From an uncultured Rothia sp. (lineage in GTDB: Bacteria; Actinomycetota; Actinomycetes; Actinomycetales; Micrococcaceae), in NCBI GenBank assembly GCA_937935205.1, contig CALGXU010000141.1, positions 1-27,803 of the forward strand: 27,803 nt of DNA. Reading direction: 5' to 3'. Shown piece by piece: positions 1-7,321 of the stretch; the first letter of the stretch is position 1; each line of letters begins with the position of its first letter. Below the pieces are notes generated by a model that saw only the letters and a program-made list of their open reading frames with translations, was not told the origin of the DNA and ran no database searches. A program made the position numbers and the translations under genes.

Positions 1-64
1 TGAGCCCGGAGTGGGAAGATGGTCCACGATGACCTCCAAACAGTGTGTTTGATAGCTTTTGGTG

Positions 65-154
65 TTGCTTCATTTATACAGGAGGTCGCGCCAAAAATGA
101 AGCAAAACGCATCAAAATATATGAAAAACATGTAATTTGGTGGAATTTGCTTCA
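65..154. promoter_or_regulatory. Three copies of TTGCTTCA upstream of first gene
   Basis: The octamer TTGCTTCA occurs at 65-72 and 147-154, and its reverse complement at 98-105. The first and second copies form an 11-bp perfect inverted repeat (65-75 with 95-105, arms TTGCTTCATTT / AAATGAAGCAA) around a 19-nt loop. The area is AT-rich and lies 80-170 nt before the first gene, so it may be an operator or a leader structure. A TATACA hexamer at 75-80 could be a -10 box, but no -35 box is well placed for it. Bases 1-64 show nothing I can name. Confidence 0.35.
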
Positions 155-235
155 AAAATCAGGCTTGAGAGTCACTGTCTGACCAGAAAAAGGCCCCGGT
201 TCGTATCCGCACCCATCCTCGGGTAGGGTCATAGC

Positions 236-889
236 ATGAGCATGGAAAAGTTCCTACGAGACATTGAGGCGCGCCTCGCCTCCGAACGCGCCTGGGATAT
301 GGAACAGGACGCACGCCAAGTCGCTCGCGTCCAGTACTCCACCATCACCCTCGACGACCGCCTCCTCGCGCAGGTTGGCGGCCCGATTCGCATCTGCGCC
401 ACCGACATGCAAACCTACGAAGGCAAGCTCGAAATGGTCGGCGAAGAATGGGTCAGCATCGAAGCGCGCGGCGAAAACATTATCATCCCCCTGCGCGGAA
501 TGCTCTGGTGGGAAGGCGGCATCGCTCCTGGGCGCGCTGATATCCGCCCCGAACGCTACCGCATGAAAATCCAGCTCGCCCTGCGCTCCCTCGCCATGGC
601 GCGCGAACCCGTCCGCCTCTCCCTCGAAGGTGGCACCGTCAGCTACGACGGCGTGATCGAACGAGTCGGTGCCGACTTCCTTGAGCTGCGCCTGCTCAAC
701 GGTGGCCAGTACCCGCGCATCTACGAACGCGACCAGCATGCACGTGCAGCCTACGGTGCGCAGGGAGCCTACGGGCAAGGCGGTTACGGGCAGGGCGCCT
801 CCGGATACTCCCATGCGCCTCGCGGTGCTGGCGTGCGTACCATTCCGCTGGCTCGTATTAGCGCGGTCATCGCCCGTATTTCACGCTAG
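236..889 (+). CDS. Conserved hypothetical protein with YG-rich linker
   Basis: This encodes a soluble protein of 217 residues with no signal peptide or membrane segment. I do not recognise a named family. Residues 1-35 are charged and probably helical. Residues 40-150 alternate short strands (for example the IRICATDMQTYEGKLEMVGE stretch), suggesting two related beta-rich modules, each reading roughly 'GxV/L...V/G.(D/E)(F/W)...'. Residues 170-195 are a low-complexity Tyr/Gly/Gln run (AYGQGGYGQGASGY), followed by a basic, isoleucine-rich end. The start at 236 was chosen over the ATG at 242; both follow a weak GGGTAGGGT. From memory, similar proteins sit beside excisionase-like HTH and SAF-domain genes in other Micrococcaceae, which would tie it to the neighbouring TadZ unit. 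That link is inference. Confidence 0.75.
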   Translation: MSMEKFLRDIEARLASERAWDMEQDARQVARVQYSTITLDDRLLAQVGGPIRICATDMQTYEGKLEMVGEEWVSIEARGENIIIPLRGMLWWEGGIAPGRADIRPERYRMKIQLALRSLAMAREPVRLSLEGGTVSYDGVIERVGADFLELRLLNGGQYPRIYERDQHARAAYGAQGAYGQGGYGQGASGYSHAPRGAGVRTIPLARISAVIARISR

Positions 890-989
890 AGCACAGGGTC
901 AATAGCGGGCAGTACCATTCGTGGGTACGTTCCTAAAAACGCCTTGACAGCCATAAATGCCCTTATACAAGCAACAATAAACATAAAAA

Positions 990-1042
990 GGTCCGCCCCT
1001 CTCATTGAAAATCTATTGAAATCTCAATGAGAGAAGCGGACC
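990..1042 (-). terminator. Terminator of the HTH gene (minus strand)
   Basis: Arms GGTCCGC-cc-CTCTCATTGA (990-1008) and TCAATGAGAG-aa-GCGGACC (1024-1042) give a 17-bp stem broken by one 2x2 internal loop, with a 15-nt apical loop. Read on the minus strand it is followed by CTTTTTATGTTTATTG, a good U-tract. On the plus strand there is no T run, so it mainly ends the minus-strand HTH gene, although it may also stabilise the end of the plus-strand transcript. Confidence 0.8.
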
Positions 1043-1090
1043 TCTCTGAAACCACTCGAGCGTTACGCCCGCGAGGTGCAAGTTGAAATA

Positions 1091-1324
1091 CTACTCAGCC
1101 TTAGCCTTTGCAGTGAGCTTGCCGGAAGCAATCGCCTCCAGAGTCTGCTCGTGGCGCTCGGTAATGTACTCTTCAAAACGAGAGCGCTCAATACGCCACT
1201 GGTTACGTCCACCAATCTGAATGGCGGGAAGTTCGCCGCTACGCACCAGAGCACGCACCTGCGAAAGCGAAACCTGCAGCTCCTCGGCAACGTCGCTCAG
1301 AGTGAGGAAACGAGGTGCAGTCAT
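1091..1324 (-). CDS. Excisionase/BldC-like helix-turn-helix DNA-binding protein
   Basis: This 77-residue protein is a single MerR/excisionase-type winged helix-turn-helix. The N-terminus reads FLTLSDVAEELQVSLSQVRA (helix-turn-helix), then LVRSGELPAIQIGGRNQWRI (wing, with the usual 'GELPAIQIG...WRI' signature), then FEEYITERHEQ and a short lysine/alanine-rich tail. This is the architecture of BldC and of many small actinobacterial regulators. The start was set at the ATG at 1324 because GGAAAGGAAT lies 6-8 nt upstream; an in-frame ATG at 1369 would add 15 residues but has no ribosome-binding site. It is convergent with the first gene and divergent from the SAF/TadZ pair, so it could regulate the latter from the shared 362-nt region. 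That role is inferred from position only. Confidence 0.88.
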   Translation of the reverse strand: MTAPRFLTLSDVAEELQVSLSQVRALVRSGELPAIQIGGRNQWRIERSRFEEYITERHEQTLEAIASGKLTAKAKAE

Positions 1325-1686
1325 CGAATTATTCCTTTCCGTGAGTGAAATCCTGGGCCCCTTAGCCACCGTTAGTGGCCTTTTGTATAGAGTCCATGAA
1401 GAACATCTATTGAGTACTTTCAGTATATGTCATCACCGTGAAATTTGCTCACAAAAAGCCTTATATGACCCGAAAAGTTATCTAATCACCCCTTCAAAAG
1501 GGGCAAGACTCAAAAATATTTCATAAATAGGACTCTTGTTGAGAGAGAGTACTAAATGAAATATGCTGTTAGGGTTAGTGTCAGAACCAACCAAAGCACT
1601 ATCGAAAACACACCACTCGCTCATCGGTCAGTTGAACAACATCCGGAATCACCGCTGGCTTCCGCACCGAAAGGCACAACCACATC
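1325..1686. other. Divergent intergenic region, HTH gene / SAF gene
   Basis: This 362-nt AT-rich spacer between divergent genes should hold promoters for both. On the minus strand a TATACA hexamer (complement of 1384-1389) lies about 60 nt upstream of the HTH start and could be its -10 box. At 1489-1503 CCCCTT-caa-AAGGGG forms a small hairpin or palindrome. Short open frames in 1556-1680 have atypical composition and no ribosome-binding site, so I call no gene here. Confidence 0.4.
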
Positions 1687-2379
1687 ATGCGCATACGACA
1701 GAACGCGACGAAGCGTTCCACCCTCACCGAGCCCCACGCCAAACGCCTCAAAAGGCCCACCATCAAAGATTGGCGATTCATCCTCGGTGTACTTCTCGTG
1801 CTCGTCTCTATCACCGGCGTGCAGCTCTACGTGCAGGCCAACAACAGCAAAACCGAGTACTACACCGCCAAAAGCGAAATCCGCCTCGGTGAGAAGATTA
1901 CCGAAGACAAACTCACCCGAGTCGAAGCGAACATCGACTCCGCCAAAGACAAGTACTTCACCCGCGCCGAAGCCGCACAGATGAACGGCAAAATCGCCAC
2001 CCAGCGCATCCCCGCCGGCAACTTCATCAGCAAAGAATCGGTAGGCACCGAAACCTCCCCGGGCCGCCGCCTCGCCACCGTCAGCATTGACCGCACCGCC
2101 GCCTCCGCACTGAAGGCAGGCGAGCGCGTGGACGTGTGGACCTCCGGCCCGCGCAACCCCGACACCAAGAGCGATAACCGCACCGAAAACGGCGCCCGCG
2201 CCATCGTCACCAACGCAGAAATCGTCGCCATCACGGTCGACGAAGGCGTGCTCGGCGCCAACGGCAAGGCAACCGTGCAGCTGTGGGTCAAGGAAGAAGC
2301 CCTCTCCGACCTCGTGAAGGAAAGCAACAGCGACTCCAAGATTAGCCTCATCCCCGGTACCTACGGGGAGGGCCAGTGA
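1687..2379 (+). CDS. SAF-domain (CpaB/RcpC-like) membrane protein
   Basis: This encodes 230 residues: a basic cytoplasmic N-terminus (1-29), one membrane segment at about 30-49 (FILGVLLVLVSITGVQLYVQ), and an extracytoplasmic domain. At about 58-125 there is a SAF-type fold: AKSEIRLGEKITEDKL, then a middle strand-helix part, then IATQRIPAGNFISKESVG. A second beta-rich part follows, with RLATVSIDRTAASALKAGER and VDVWTSGP. CpaB/RcpC proteins of Tad pilus systems have this layout and act on the outer face of the inner membrane. The start at 1687 has only a distant AAAGG, so it is less certain. Its stop overlaps the start of the TadZ-like gene (GTGA), so the two are almost certainly co-transcribed and co-translated. 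Confidence 0.82.
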   Translation: MRIRQNATKRSTLTEPHAKRLKRPTIKDWRFILGVLLVLVSITGVQLYVQANNSKTEYYTAKSEIRLGEKITEDKLTRVEANIDSAKDKYFTRAEAAQMNGKIATQRIPAGNFISKESVGTETSPGRRLATVSIDRTAASALKAGERVDVWTSGPRNPDTKSDNRTENGARAIVTNAEIVAITVDEGVLGANGKATVQLWVKEEALSDLVKESNSDSKISLIPGTYGEGQ

Positions 2380-4061
2380 ACATCCCCGTCATCCTCTACG
2401 GCGATGACGGCTCGCTCCTGAACCGCATCGAATCCCAGCGCGGCCGGGTCTCCGTGGCACGCACCGTTCAGGACTTCAGCGAAGCCGTCGGCATGGCGCA
2501 CACCGGCATCGCCCGCGTACTGCTCTGCGCTCACGTGCCCGCCGAAATGAGCGTCTCCACCGTGGATGCGCTCGCCGCCTCCGAAGTGCTCCTGGCGGTG
2601 ATCGCCCCGGACACTCTGCCGCTGCCCACGCAGGCGCACCGCATCCGTCCCGAAGCTGCCCTTGATGAGATCCTGGGATCGCTCGAACAGGCGGTGGATG
2701 CGGCGCTCGCCCGACCCGCCGCAGGGTACGGCATGCCCGCGCAAGCTCCCGTGCAGACTCCCGCCCAGCCTGTTGCCCACCGCCCGGAGGCCGCCTACGG
2801 TCAGGACGCCGGTTACGGCTACGATGCAGGGTACGGCTACGACAGTGGTTACGGTTACGATAACGGCGCTGCTGGCTACGGGGCGGGTGGCTATGGTTCG
2901 GGTGGCTATGGCTACGATCCCGCCGCGGGCGCCGCCTCAAACACCGCCGCGCCCTACGGCACCGACTACGGAAGCTACGGAATCGACCCCGCTGCGCCCG
3001 CTGGAAACGCACCCGGTGCCTCCGGCGTGCATGATCCGACAGAAGCCTCCTCCGTTGTACCCAGCAACGAGGAATCTGTGCTCAGCCAAGCCGCCGCCAT
3101 CGTCGACTCTTTCGCACCCGGCAGCGACTACGCCCTGCACGTGCAGAACGAGAACAACGACGGCACCCTGCCGCAGCACCCGGACATCAACCAGGACCCC
3201 GCCGCGCCCTCCCGCTACCAGCCCGGCCACCGCCTCGGCAAGATCGTGACCGTCTGGGGCACCCACGGCGCGCCCGGTCGAAGCACCATTGCCTTCAACC
3301 TCGCCGCCCTCGCGGCGCAGCAGGGCCAGCAGGTCTGCCTCATCGACGCAGACACCTACGCACCCAGCCTGGACGCGCTCATGGCGCTCGAGGACACCGG
3401 CTCCGGCCTGGCAATTCTCTGCTCGGACGCCGACCGCGCCCAGCTCGACGAGAAAAAGGCGGGCGCCATCATGGAGCGCGTACCTCTCAAAAACGGCACC
3501 TTCGACTTCTTGAGCGGCATCACCTCCTCCTCGCGCTGGCCCGAGGTGCGCGCCCGCGCCTTCTCCGAGGTACTCGAGTGGCTCAAGCACCGCTACGACC
3601 TGGTCATCTGCGATGTTGCCGCCCCCATCGAGGTGGACGAGGAACTGACCTTTGACGGCCCGGCACCGCGCCGTAACGCCGCGACCCTCACCGCGCTCGC
3701 CTGCTCCGACCGCGTGATTGCGCTCGGTGAAGCGGACGTCATTGGCCTGCCGCGCCTGATTAACCTCGCCCGCGAGGTGCAGTCGCGCCCGGACCTGTTC
3801 GCCCCCGAAACGGACGTGCAGTACTGGCTCAACCGTAGCCGCCGCGAAGCCGCCGGATTCAACCCCGAGGCGAAGATGCGCGATAACTGGGCACGCTACC
3901 TGTCGGCTCCGCTCACCGGCGTAATCCCGTACGAGCGTAAGGTCATGGACCGTTTGCGCCGCAACGGCGAAGCCCTGCTGGAGGTCGCACCCCGCCACGC
4001 GGTCGTGCAGTCCCTGGAAGCGATGCTTGAAGGCATGTACGCGGTGCGTCCCGGTGCGTAA
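2376..4061 (+). CDS. TadZ/CpaE-like MinD-family ATPase with YG-rich linker
   Basis: This encodes a 561-residue protein starting at GTG and overlapping the SAF gene by 4 nt. Residues 1-125 resemble the atypical receiver domain of CpaE/TadZ (NIPVILYGDDGSLLNRIESQ). Residues about 141-208 are low complexity with repeated YGYDAGYGYDSGYGYD and GGYGSGGYGYD. The C-terminal half is a MinD/ParA-like P-loop: WGTHGAPGRSTIAFNLAALA (deviant Walker A at about 295-304, with Arg302 where lysine is usual), VCLIDADTYAPSLDALMAL (switch I region), and DLVICDVAAPIEV (Walker B). TadZ proteins place Tad pilus machinery at the cell pole or at membrane sites. The pilus ATPase, platform and pilin genes lie about 14 kb downstream, so this is probably a detached part of that system. 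Because the lysines are missing, nucleotide turnover may be weak or absent. Confidence 0.85.
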   Translation: MNIPVILYGDDGSLLNRIESQRGRVSVARTVQDFSEAVGMAHTGIARVLLCAHVPAEMSVSTVDALAASEVLLAVIAPDTLPLPTQAHRIRPEAALDEILGSLEQAVDAALARPAAGYGMPAQAPVQTPAQPVAHRPEAAYGQDAGYGYDAGYGYDSGYGYDNGAAGYGAGGYGSGGYGYDPAAGAASNTAAPYGTDYGSYGIDPAAPAGNAPGASGVHDPTEASSVVPSNEESVLSQAAAIVDSFAPGSDYALHVQNENNDGTLPQHPDINQDPAAPSRYQPGHRLGKIVTVWGTHGAPGRSTIAFNLAALAAQQGQQVCLIDADTYAPSLDALMALEDTGSGLAILCSDADRAQLDEKKAGAIMERVPLKNGTFDFLSGITSSSRWPEVRARAFSEVLEWLKHRYDLVICDVAAPIEVDEELTFDGPAPRRNAATLTALACSDRVIALGEADVIGLPRLINLAREVQSRPDLFAPETDVQYWLNRSRREAAGFNPEAKMRDNWARYLSAPLTGVIPYERKVMDRLRRNGEALLEVAPRHAVVQSLEAMLEGMYAVRPGA

Positions 4062-4091
4062 GCCCGTCAGATAAAACTAGCGCTGCTCAAA

Positions 4092-4144
4092 GACCCGGAT
4101 TGTTGGGGTGTCCCGCTCAGGGGCTCCGACAAGCCGGGTTTTCT
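4092..4144 (+). terminator. Terminator after the SAF/TadZ unit
   Basis: ACCCGG-a-TTGT (4093-4103) pairs with ACAA-g-CCGGGT (4129-4139), enclosing a G/C-rich region that can fold further, and TTTTCT follows. It lies about 30 nt after the TadZ-like stop. The remaining spacer to 4360 is AT-rich and should carry the promoter of the histidine kinase, but I see no clear -35/-10 pair. Confidence 0.7.
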
Positions 4145-4360
4145 GCGGCTCAAGCGGATTTAGGGTAGGGGAGTAGTGCGAATATTTCACTTCAAAATTG
4201 AGGGGTTTATCTCACCTCACAGCGTCATATTCGGGAATAAAAGCATGCTTCAAGAAAAGCTCTGTAAACTATTCCAGGTATTGCCGTTTGAATGGGAACT
4301 GCGGCGAGCAAACCCTAAAATAGTTGAACCTACCCGAACTCATGGGAAGCACACAAACAT

Positions 4361-5935
4361 ATGTCTTTTGCAGAAGGAATTATGAGCGCCTGCGACTTCG
4401 GTCCCGGCGACACTGAACGCGTTCACCTCATCATGGGTGAATGGCAGGTCATCTCTGATATCGCTCAGAGCGATCTGGTTCTATGGTTCCCCACCGATTA
4501 CATCGTTGCCGACGGCAGTTCTCCGGATGCCGTCTCCGGCCCCAGCGAAACCAGTACTTTCCGTGCCTTCGCGCACGTGCGCCCCTCCAACGTCCGTACC
4601 CTCTTCCACCACGACATCATCGACCACGACATGGAAGATGGCATCCGCGACGAAGCCTACCGCGTCTGGATCAACCAGAACATCAGCACCTACACCGACG
4701 AAGGAAGCGGCGAAGGCGTTGGCGCCCGCCCGCGCGTGAACGTGACCTTCGTGCCCATCGTGCGCAACAACCGTACCATTGCGTTGCTGACCAGCCACAA
4801 GATCGCTACCCCCAATGGATACCCCTCCATCAGCGACGAAGTCTACGAATTCGCCGCTGACACCATGCTCTCCATGGTGCACTCCGGCCTGTGGCCCGAC
4901 CCCCTCGCCCAGGGGAACAACACCCAGGGCAACCCCCGCGTGATTGACGGCATTATTGTGCTCGACCCCTCCGGTCGTGTGGTCGTCGCTTCCCCGAATG
5001 CAAACTCCATGTACAACCGCATGGGCATGACCGGCTACCTCGAAAAGCGAAACCTTGCCGATGTCACCCGCGCAATGCTTCCTTCCGGTGAGCAGGCGGA
5101 TGAAACCCTGCAGCTGGTCCTTGCCGGTCGTAGCGACCTGCGCACCGAACTGGTTATTGCCCGCGCTCGCGTGACCATGCGCTCCATCCCGCTACTGGTG
5201 CAGAGGCGCGCCCGCATTGAGAGTGAGGGCGCCGTGATTCTCTGCCGTGACGTGACCGAGCTGCGCCGCCGCGAGCTGGAGCTCATGACGAAGGACGCGA
5301 CCATCCGCGAAATTCACCACCGCGTGAAGAACAACCTGCAGACCGTGTCCGCTCTGCTGCGCCTGCAGTCACGCCGCATGACCACGGACGAGGCGCGTCA
5401 GGGCCTGGAGCAGGCGATGCGCCGCGTGGCAACGATTGCTACCGTGCACGAGGCGCTTTCGCAGGGCCTGACTCAGAACGTCGACTTTGATGAGCTGATT
5501 GAGCGTCAGTTCCACCTTGCCGCTGAGCTTGCTTCGCCCGGCCAGCATGTGTCCACCAAGCTGATTGGCTCCTTCGGCGCGCTGCCGAGCCAGTTCGCTA
5601 CCCCTCTGGCGCTGGTCATTAACGAGGTTGTCGCAAACGCCGTGGAGCACGGCCTGGACGGCGAGACCGGCACCGTGACCCTCGAGGGTATTCGCGGCAC
5701 CAACGACGAGGGCGAGAATATCCTCACCGTCGTGATTACCGATGACGGTAAGGGCATGGGCGATAAGAAGATTGAAGAGTCCGGCCCGGACGCCTACCGC
5801 CCGGTGACCGGCAAGGAAGGCCTGGGCATGCAGATTGTGCGTACCCTGGTGGCGAGCGAGCTGAACGGCTCGATTCGCTGGGAGGCTAACGAGCCGGCCG
5901 GTACCCGCGTGGTGATCACCGCGGTGCTCGTCTAA
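4361..5935 (+). CDS. pdtaS: PdtaS-type cytosolic sensor histidine kinase
   Basis: This encodes 524 residues without membrane segments. The order matches mycobacterial PdtaS: an N-terminal GAF-like domain (VHLIMGEWQVISDIAQSDLV onward, about 20-180), a PAS domain (about 195-300, VIDGIIVLDPSGRVVVASPN), the HisKA_2 phospho-acceptor block REIHHRVKNNLQTVSALLRL near residue 319, and an ATPase domain with an N box (NEVVANAVEHG), G1 (DDGKGMG) and G2 (GLGMQIVRTL). PdtaS phosphorylates the ANTAR-type response regulator PdtaR, which acts on RNA terminators; no PdtaR gene is in this window. I kept the ATG at 4361 because GEWQ then falls at the same distance from the start as in M. tuberculosis PdtaS as I recall it. 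The ATG at 4382 has AAGGA only 3-4 nt upstream and is the alternative. The gene is convergent with whiB1. Confidence 0.92.
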   Translation: MSFAEGIMSACDFGPGDTERVHLIMGEWQVISDIAQSDLVLWFPTDYIVADGSSPDAVSGPSETSTFRAFAHVRPSNVRTLFHHDIIDHDMEDGIRDEAYRVWINQNISTYTDEGSGEGVGARPRVNVTFVPIVRNNRTIALLTSHKIATPNGYPSISDEVYEFAADTMLSMVHSGLWPDPLAQGNNTQGNPRVIDGIIVLDPSGRVVVASPNANSMYNRMGMTGYLEKRNLADVTRAMLPSGEQADETLQLVLAGRSDLRTELVIARARVTMRSIPLLVQRRARIESEGAVILCRDVTELRRRELELMTKDATIREIHHRVKNNLQTVSALLRLQSRRMTTDEARQGLEQAMRRVATIATVHEALSQGLTQNVDFDELIERQFHLAAELASPGQHVSTKLIGSFGALPSQFATPLALVINEVVANAVEHGLDGETGTVTLEGIRGTNDEGENILTVVITDDGKGMGDKKIEESGPDAYRPVTGKEGLGMQIVRTLVASELNGSIRWEANEPAGTRVVITAVLV

Positions 5936-5958
5936 GCTCCTTCTTGTGTGGCTTGTAG

Positions 5959-5995
5959 AACTGCCGCCGCCCCGAGCACGGGGTGGCGGCAGTTT
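5959..5995 (+). terminator. Terminator of pdtaS
   Basis: AACTGCCGCCGCCCC (5959-5973) pairs with GGGGTGGCGGCAGTT (5980-5994) through one G-U pair, around the loop GAGCAC, and a short T-rich stretch follows. It starts 23 nt after the pdtaS stop. Confidence 0.85.
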
Positions 5996-6019
5996 GCTGT
6001 CTAGATATTCTGTATATGG

Positions 6020-6064
6020 CAAAAGCGTGGTGCAGTGACGTTGAATCACTGCACCACGCTTTTG
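6020..6064. terminator. Bidirectional terminator between pdtaS and whiB1
   Basis: A perfect 19-bp stem: arms 6020-6038 (CAAAAGCGTGGTGCAGTGA) and 6046-6064, with loop CGTTGAA. The A4 and T4 ends give a U-tract in both directions. It sits 24 nt after the whiB1 stop, so its main role is to end whiB1 on the minus strand; it also backs up the pdtaS terminator. Confidence 0.88.
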
Positions 6065-6088
6065 ATGCCCTATTGAATACTCCGGAAG

Positions 6089-6337
6089 TTAGGATGCACG
6101 GCGGGCACGAGCTGCGCGACGCTTCATCGCACGACGCTCGTCTTCACTGGTGCCACCCCATACGCCGGAGTCCTGGCCGGTCTCGATGGCCCACTTCAGG
6201 CAGACGTCTACAACCTCGCAAGAGCGGCAGACGGTCTTGGCCTCCTCAATTTGCAACAGGGCAGGTCCGGTGTTTCCTACGGGGAAGAACAGCTCCGGAT
6301 CCTTGTCCAAACAAGCTGCACGACTACGCCAATCCAC
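6089..6337 (-). CDS. whiB1: WhiB1-type iron-sulfur transcription regulator
   Basis: This 82-residue protein is a WhiB-like protein holding a nitric-oxide- and oxygen-sensitive [4Fe-4S] cluster and acting with the housekeeping sigma factor. Four cysteines are in place: C9, then C37-x2-C40-x5-C46 (VCRSCEVVDVC). The DPELFFPVGNTGPAL stretch and the GVWGG turn followed by SEDERRAMKRRAARARR (basic DNA-binding tail) are those of the WhiB1 subclass. The start is GTG at 6337, with a near-perfect AAGGAGGT seven nucleotides before it. The gene is alone on its strand and ends at the 19-bp hairpin. I am sure of the family; the WhiB1 subclass rests on recalled similarity. Confidence 0.95.
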   Translation of the reverse strand: MDWRSRAACLDKDPELFFPVGNTGPALLQIEEAKTVCRSCEVVDVCLKWAIETGQDSGVWGGTSEDERRAMKRRAARARRAS

Positions 6338-6831
6338 GGTGGACCTCCTTCATGATTTACGGTCTCACGCGGTGGCAAGACACATCTATTTTCCTGTGCG
6401 CGTGTCAAATACATCCGCTGATGGGATGCCCACCCAACGTTAGGGTGAAAATTGACTTATCAACTTTCGCATGTTGGAGCGGATGTGACAAGTACTTTTC
6501 TCTAAAAACTTCAGTATTACGCTGAGGCATCTATCACTTAGGTAAACCTTTGTCTAATCGAGGGGGTGGGGAATCGCATGCTGACATGCCTATTCTGAGC
6601 CGCGTCTCATGGGCGAGACGCGGGCGGCTGGGTGAGCGGCGCCTCAGGCATAATATATAAAGCGGTACCTACCCCCGAAATGCCGCACCGACGACGAGGC
6701 GGTGAACCCGAGACGGGGGAGCGCCCACCCGCTAACGCACCAGCGCATCCACCAGCGCATTGGAAACATACCAGCACATCGGACCGAATACACCCCGGTC
6801 TGCCGCCGACACTACCCATGAGGAGCCCACC
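6338..6831. other. Divergent intergenic region, whiB1 / membrane protein
   Basis: These 494 nt have no convincing gene. For whiB1, TTGACA on the minus strand (complement of 6403-6408) is followed 14 nt later by TAGATG, a poor spacing. At 6600-6623 CCGCGTCTC-atgggc-GAGACGCGG is a 9-bp perfect hairpin or operator-like dyad without a T run. Just downstream, CATAATATATAAAG (6649-6662) offers a -10-like box for the plus-strand gene at 6832. Short open frames here lack ribosome-binding sites. Confidence 0.45.
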
Positions 6832-7272
6832 GTGCCGTCACGCCCGTTCAACGTCACCTACGCATTCGTTCTGACCGAAACCTTCGCGGCATACATTCTG
6901 ATTCGCGGTATCCTCTACCCCTTTATCGTCAGCGGTATGTCTACCGCCCAGGCGATTGTGGGCGGCGTACTCCAGGTGCTCATCGCCGCGGGCATGACCT
7001 ATTTCGGCCTGCGTTTTTACCGCGGCCGCTTCGGTTCGCGTCTGCCCATGATCCTGATTACCCTCTGCGCCCTGTGGGTCACCGCAAGCACCCTCGTCAT
7101 AAACGTGAGTGCTCACGGCCTGAACATTGGCCAGCTCATCACGATTGCGGGTGTTATTTGCGCGGCGGCTGCCTTCATTTTCGTACTCATGCCCAGTAGC
7201 CGCCGCTATATTGAGGCAGTCACCGAGGCTTCGGGCGAAGAAGCGGAGAAGTACAGCCGCCGACGCCGCTAA
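6832..7272 (+). CDS. Four-helix integral membrane protein of unknown function
   Basis: This encodes a 146-residue protein with four predicted membrane segments at about 10-32, 38-60, 70-92 and 98-118, and a charged cytoplasmic tail ending in KYSRRRR. The start is GTG at 6832, because AGGAG stands exactly 6 nt upstream. The in-frame ATG at 6760 would add 24 polar residues unlike the rest and has no ribosome-binding site. I recognise no family motif. It is convergent with the large EssC-like gene, only 49 nt away, so closeness does not imply a shared operon. A weak AGAGCC/GGCTCT stem (7279-7307) lies between the two stops. Confidence 0.8.
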   Translation: MPSRPFNVTYAFVLTETFAAYILIRGILYPFIVSGMSTAQAIVGGVLQVLIAAGMTYFGLRFYRGRFGSRLPMILITLCALWVTASTLVINVSAHGLNIGQLITIAGVICAAAAFIFVLMPSSRRYIEAVTEASGEEAEKYSRRRR

Positions 7273-7321
7273 ACCTCCAGAGCCATAAACCTGAGATGGT
7301 GCGGCTCTAGACCGCTCAGTT

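Noticed and set aside
1556..1892. Short plus-strand frames before and overlapping the SAF-domain gene
   Set aside because: No ribosome-binding site and non-coding composition; their 3' halves are out-of-frame readings of the SAF gene.
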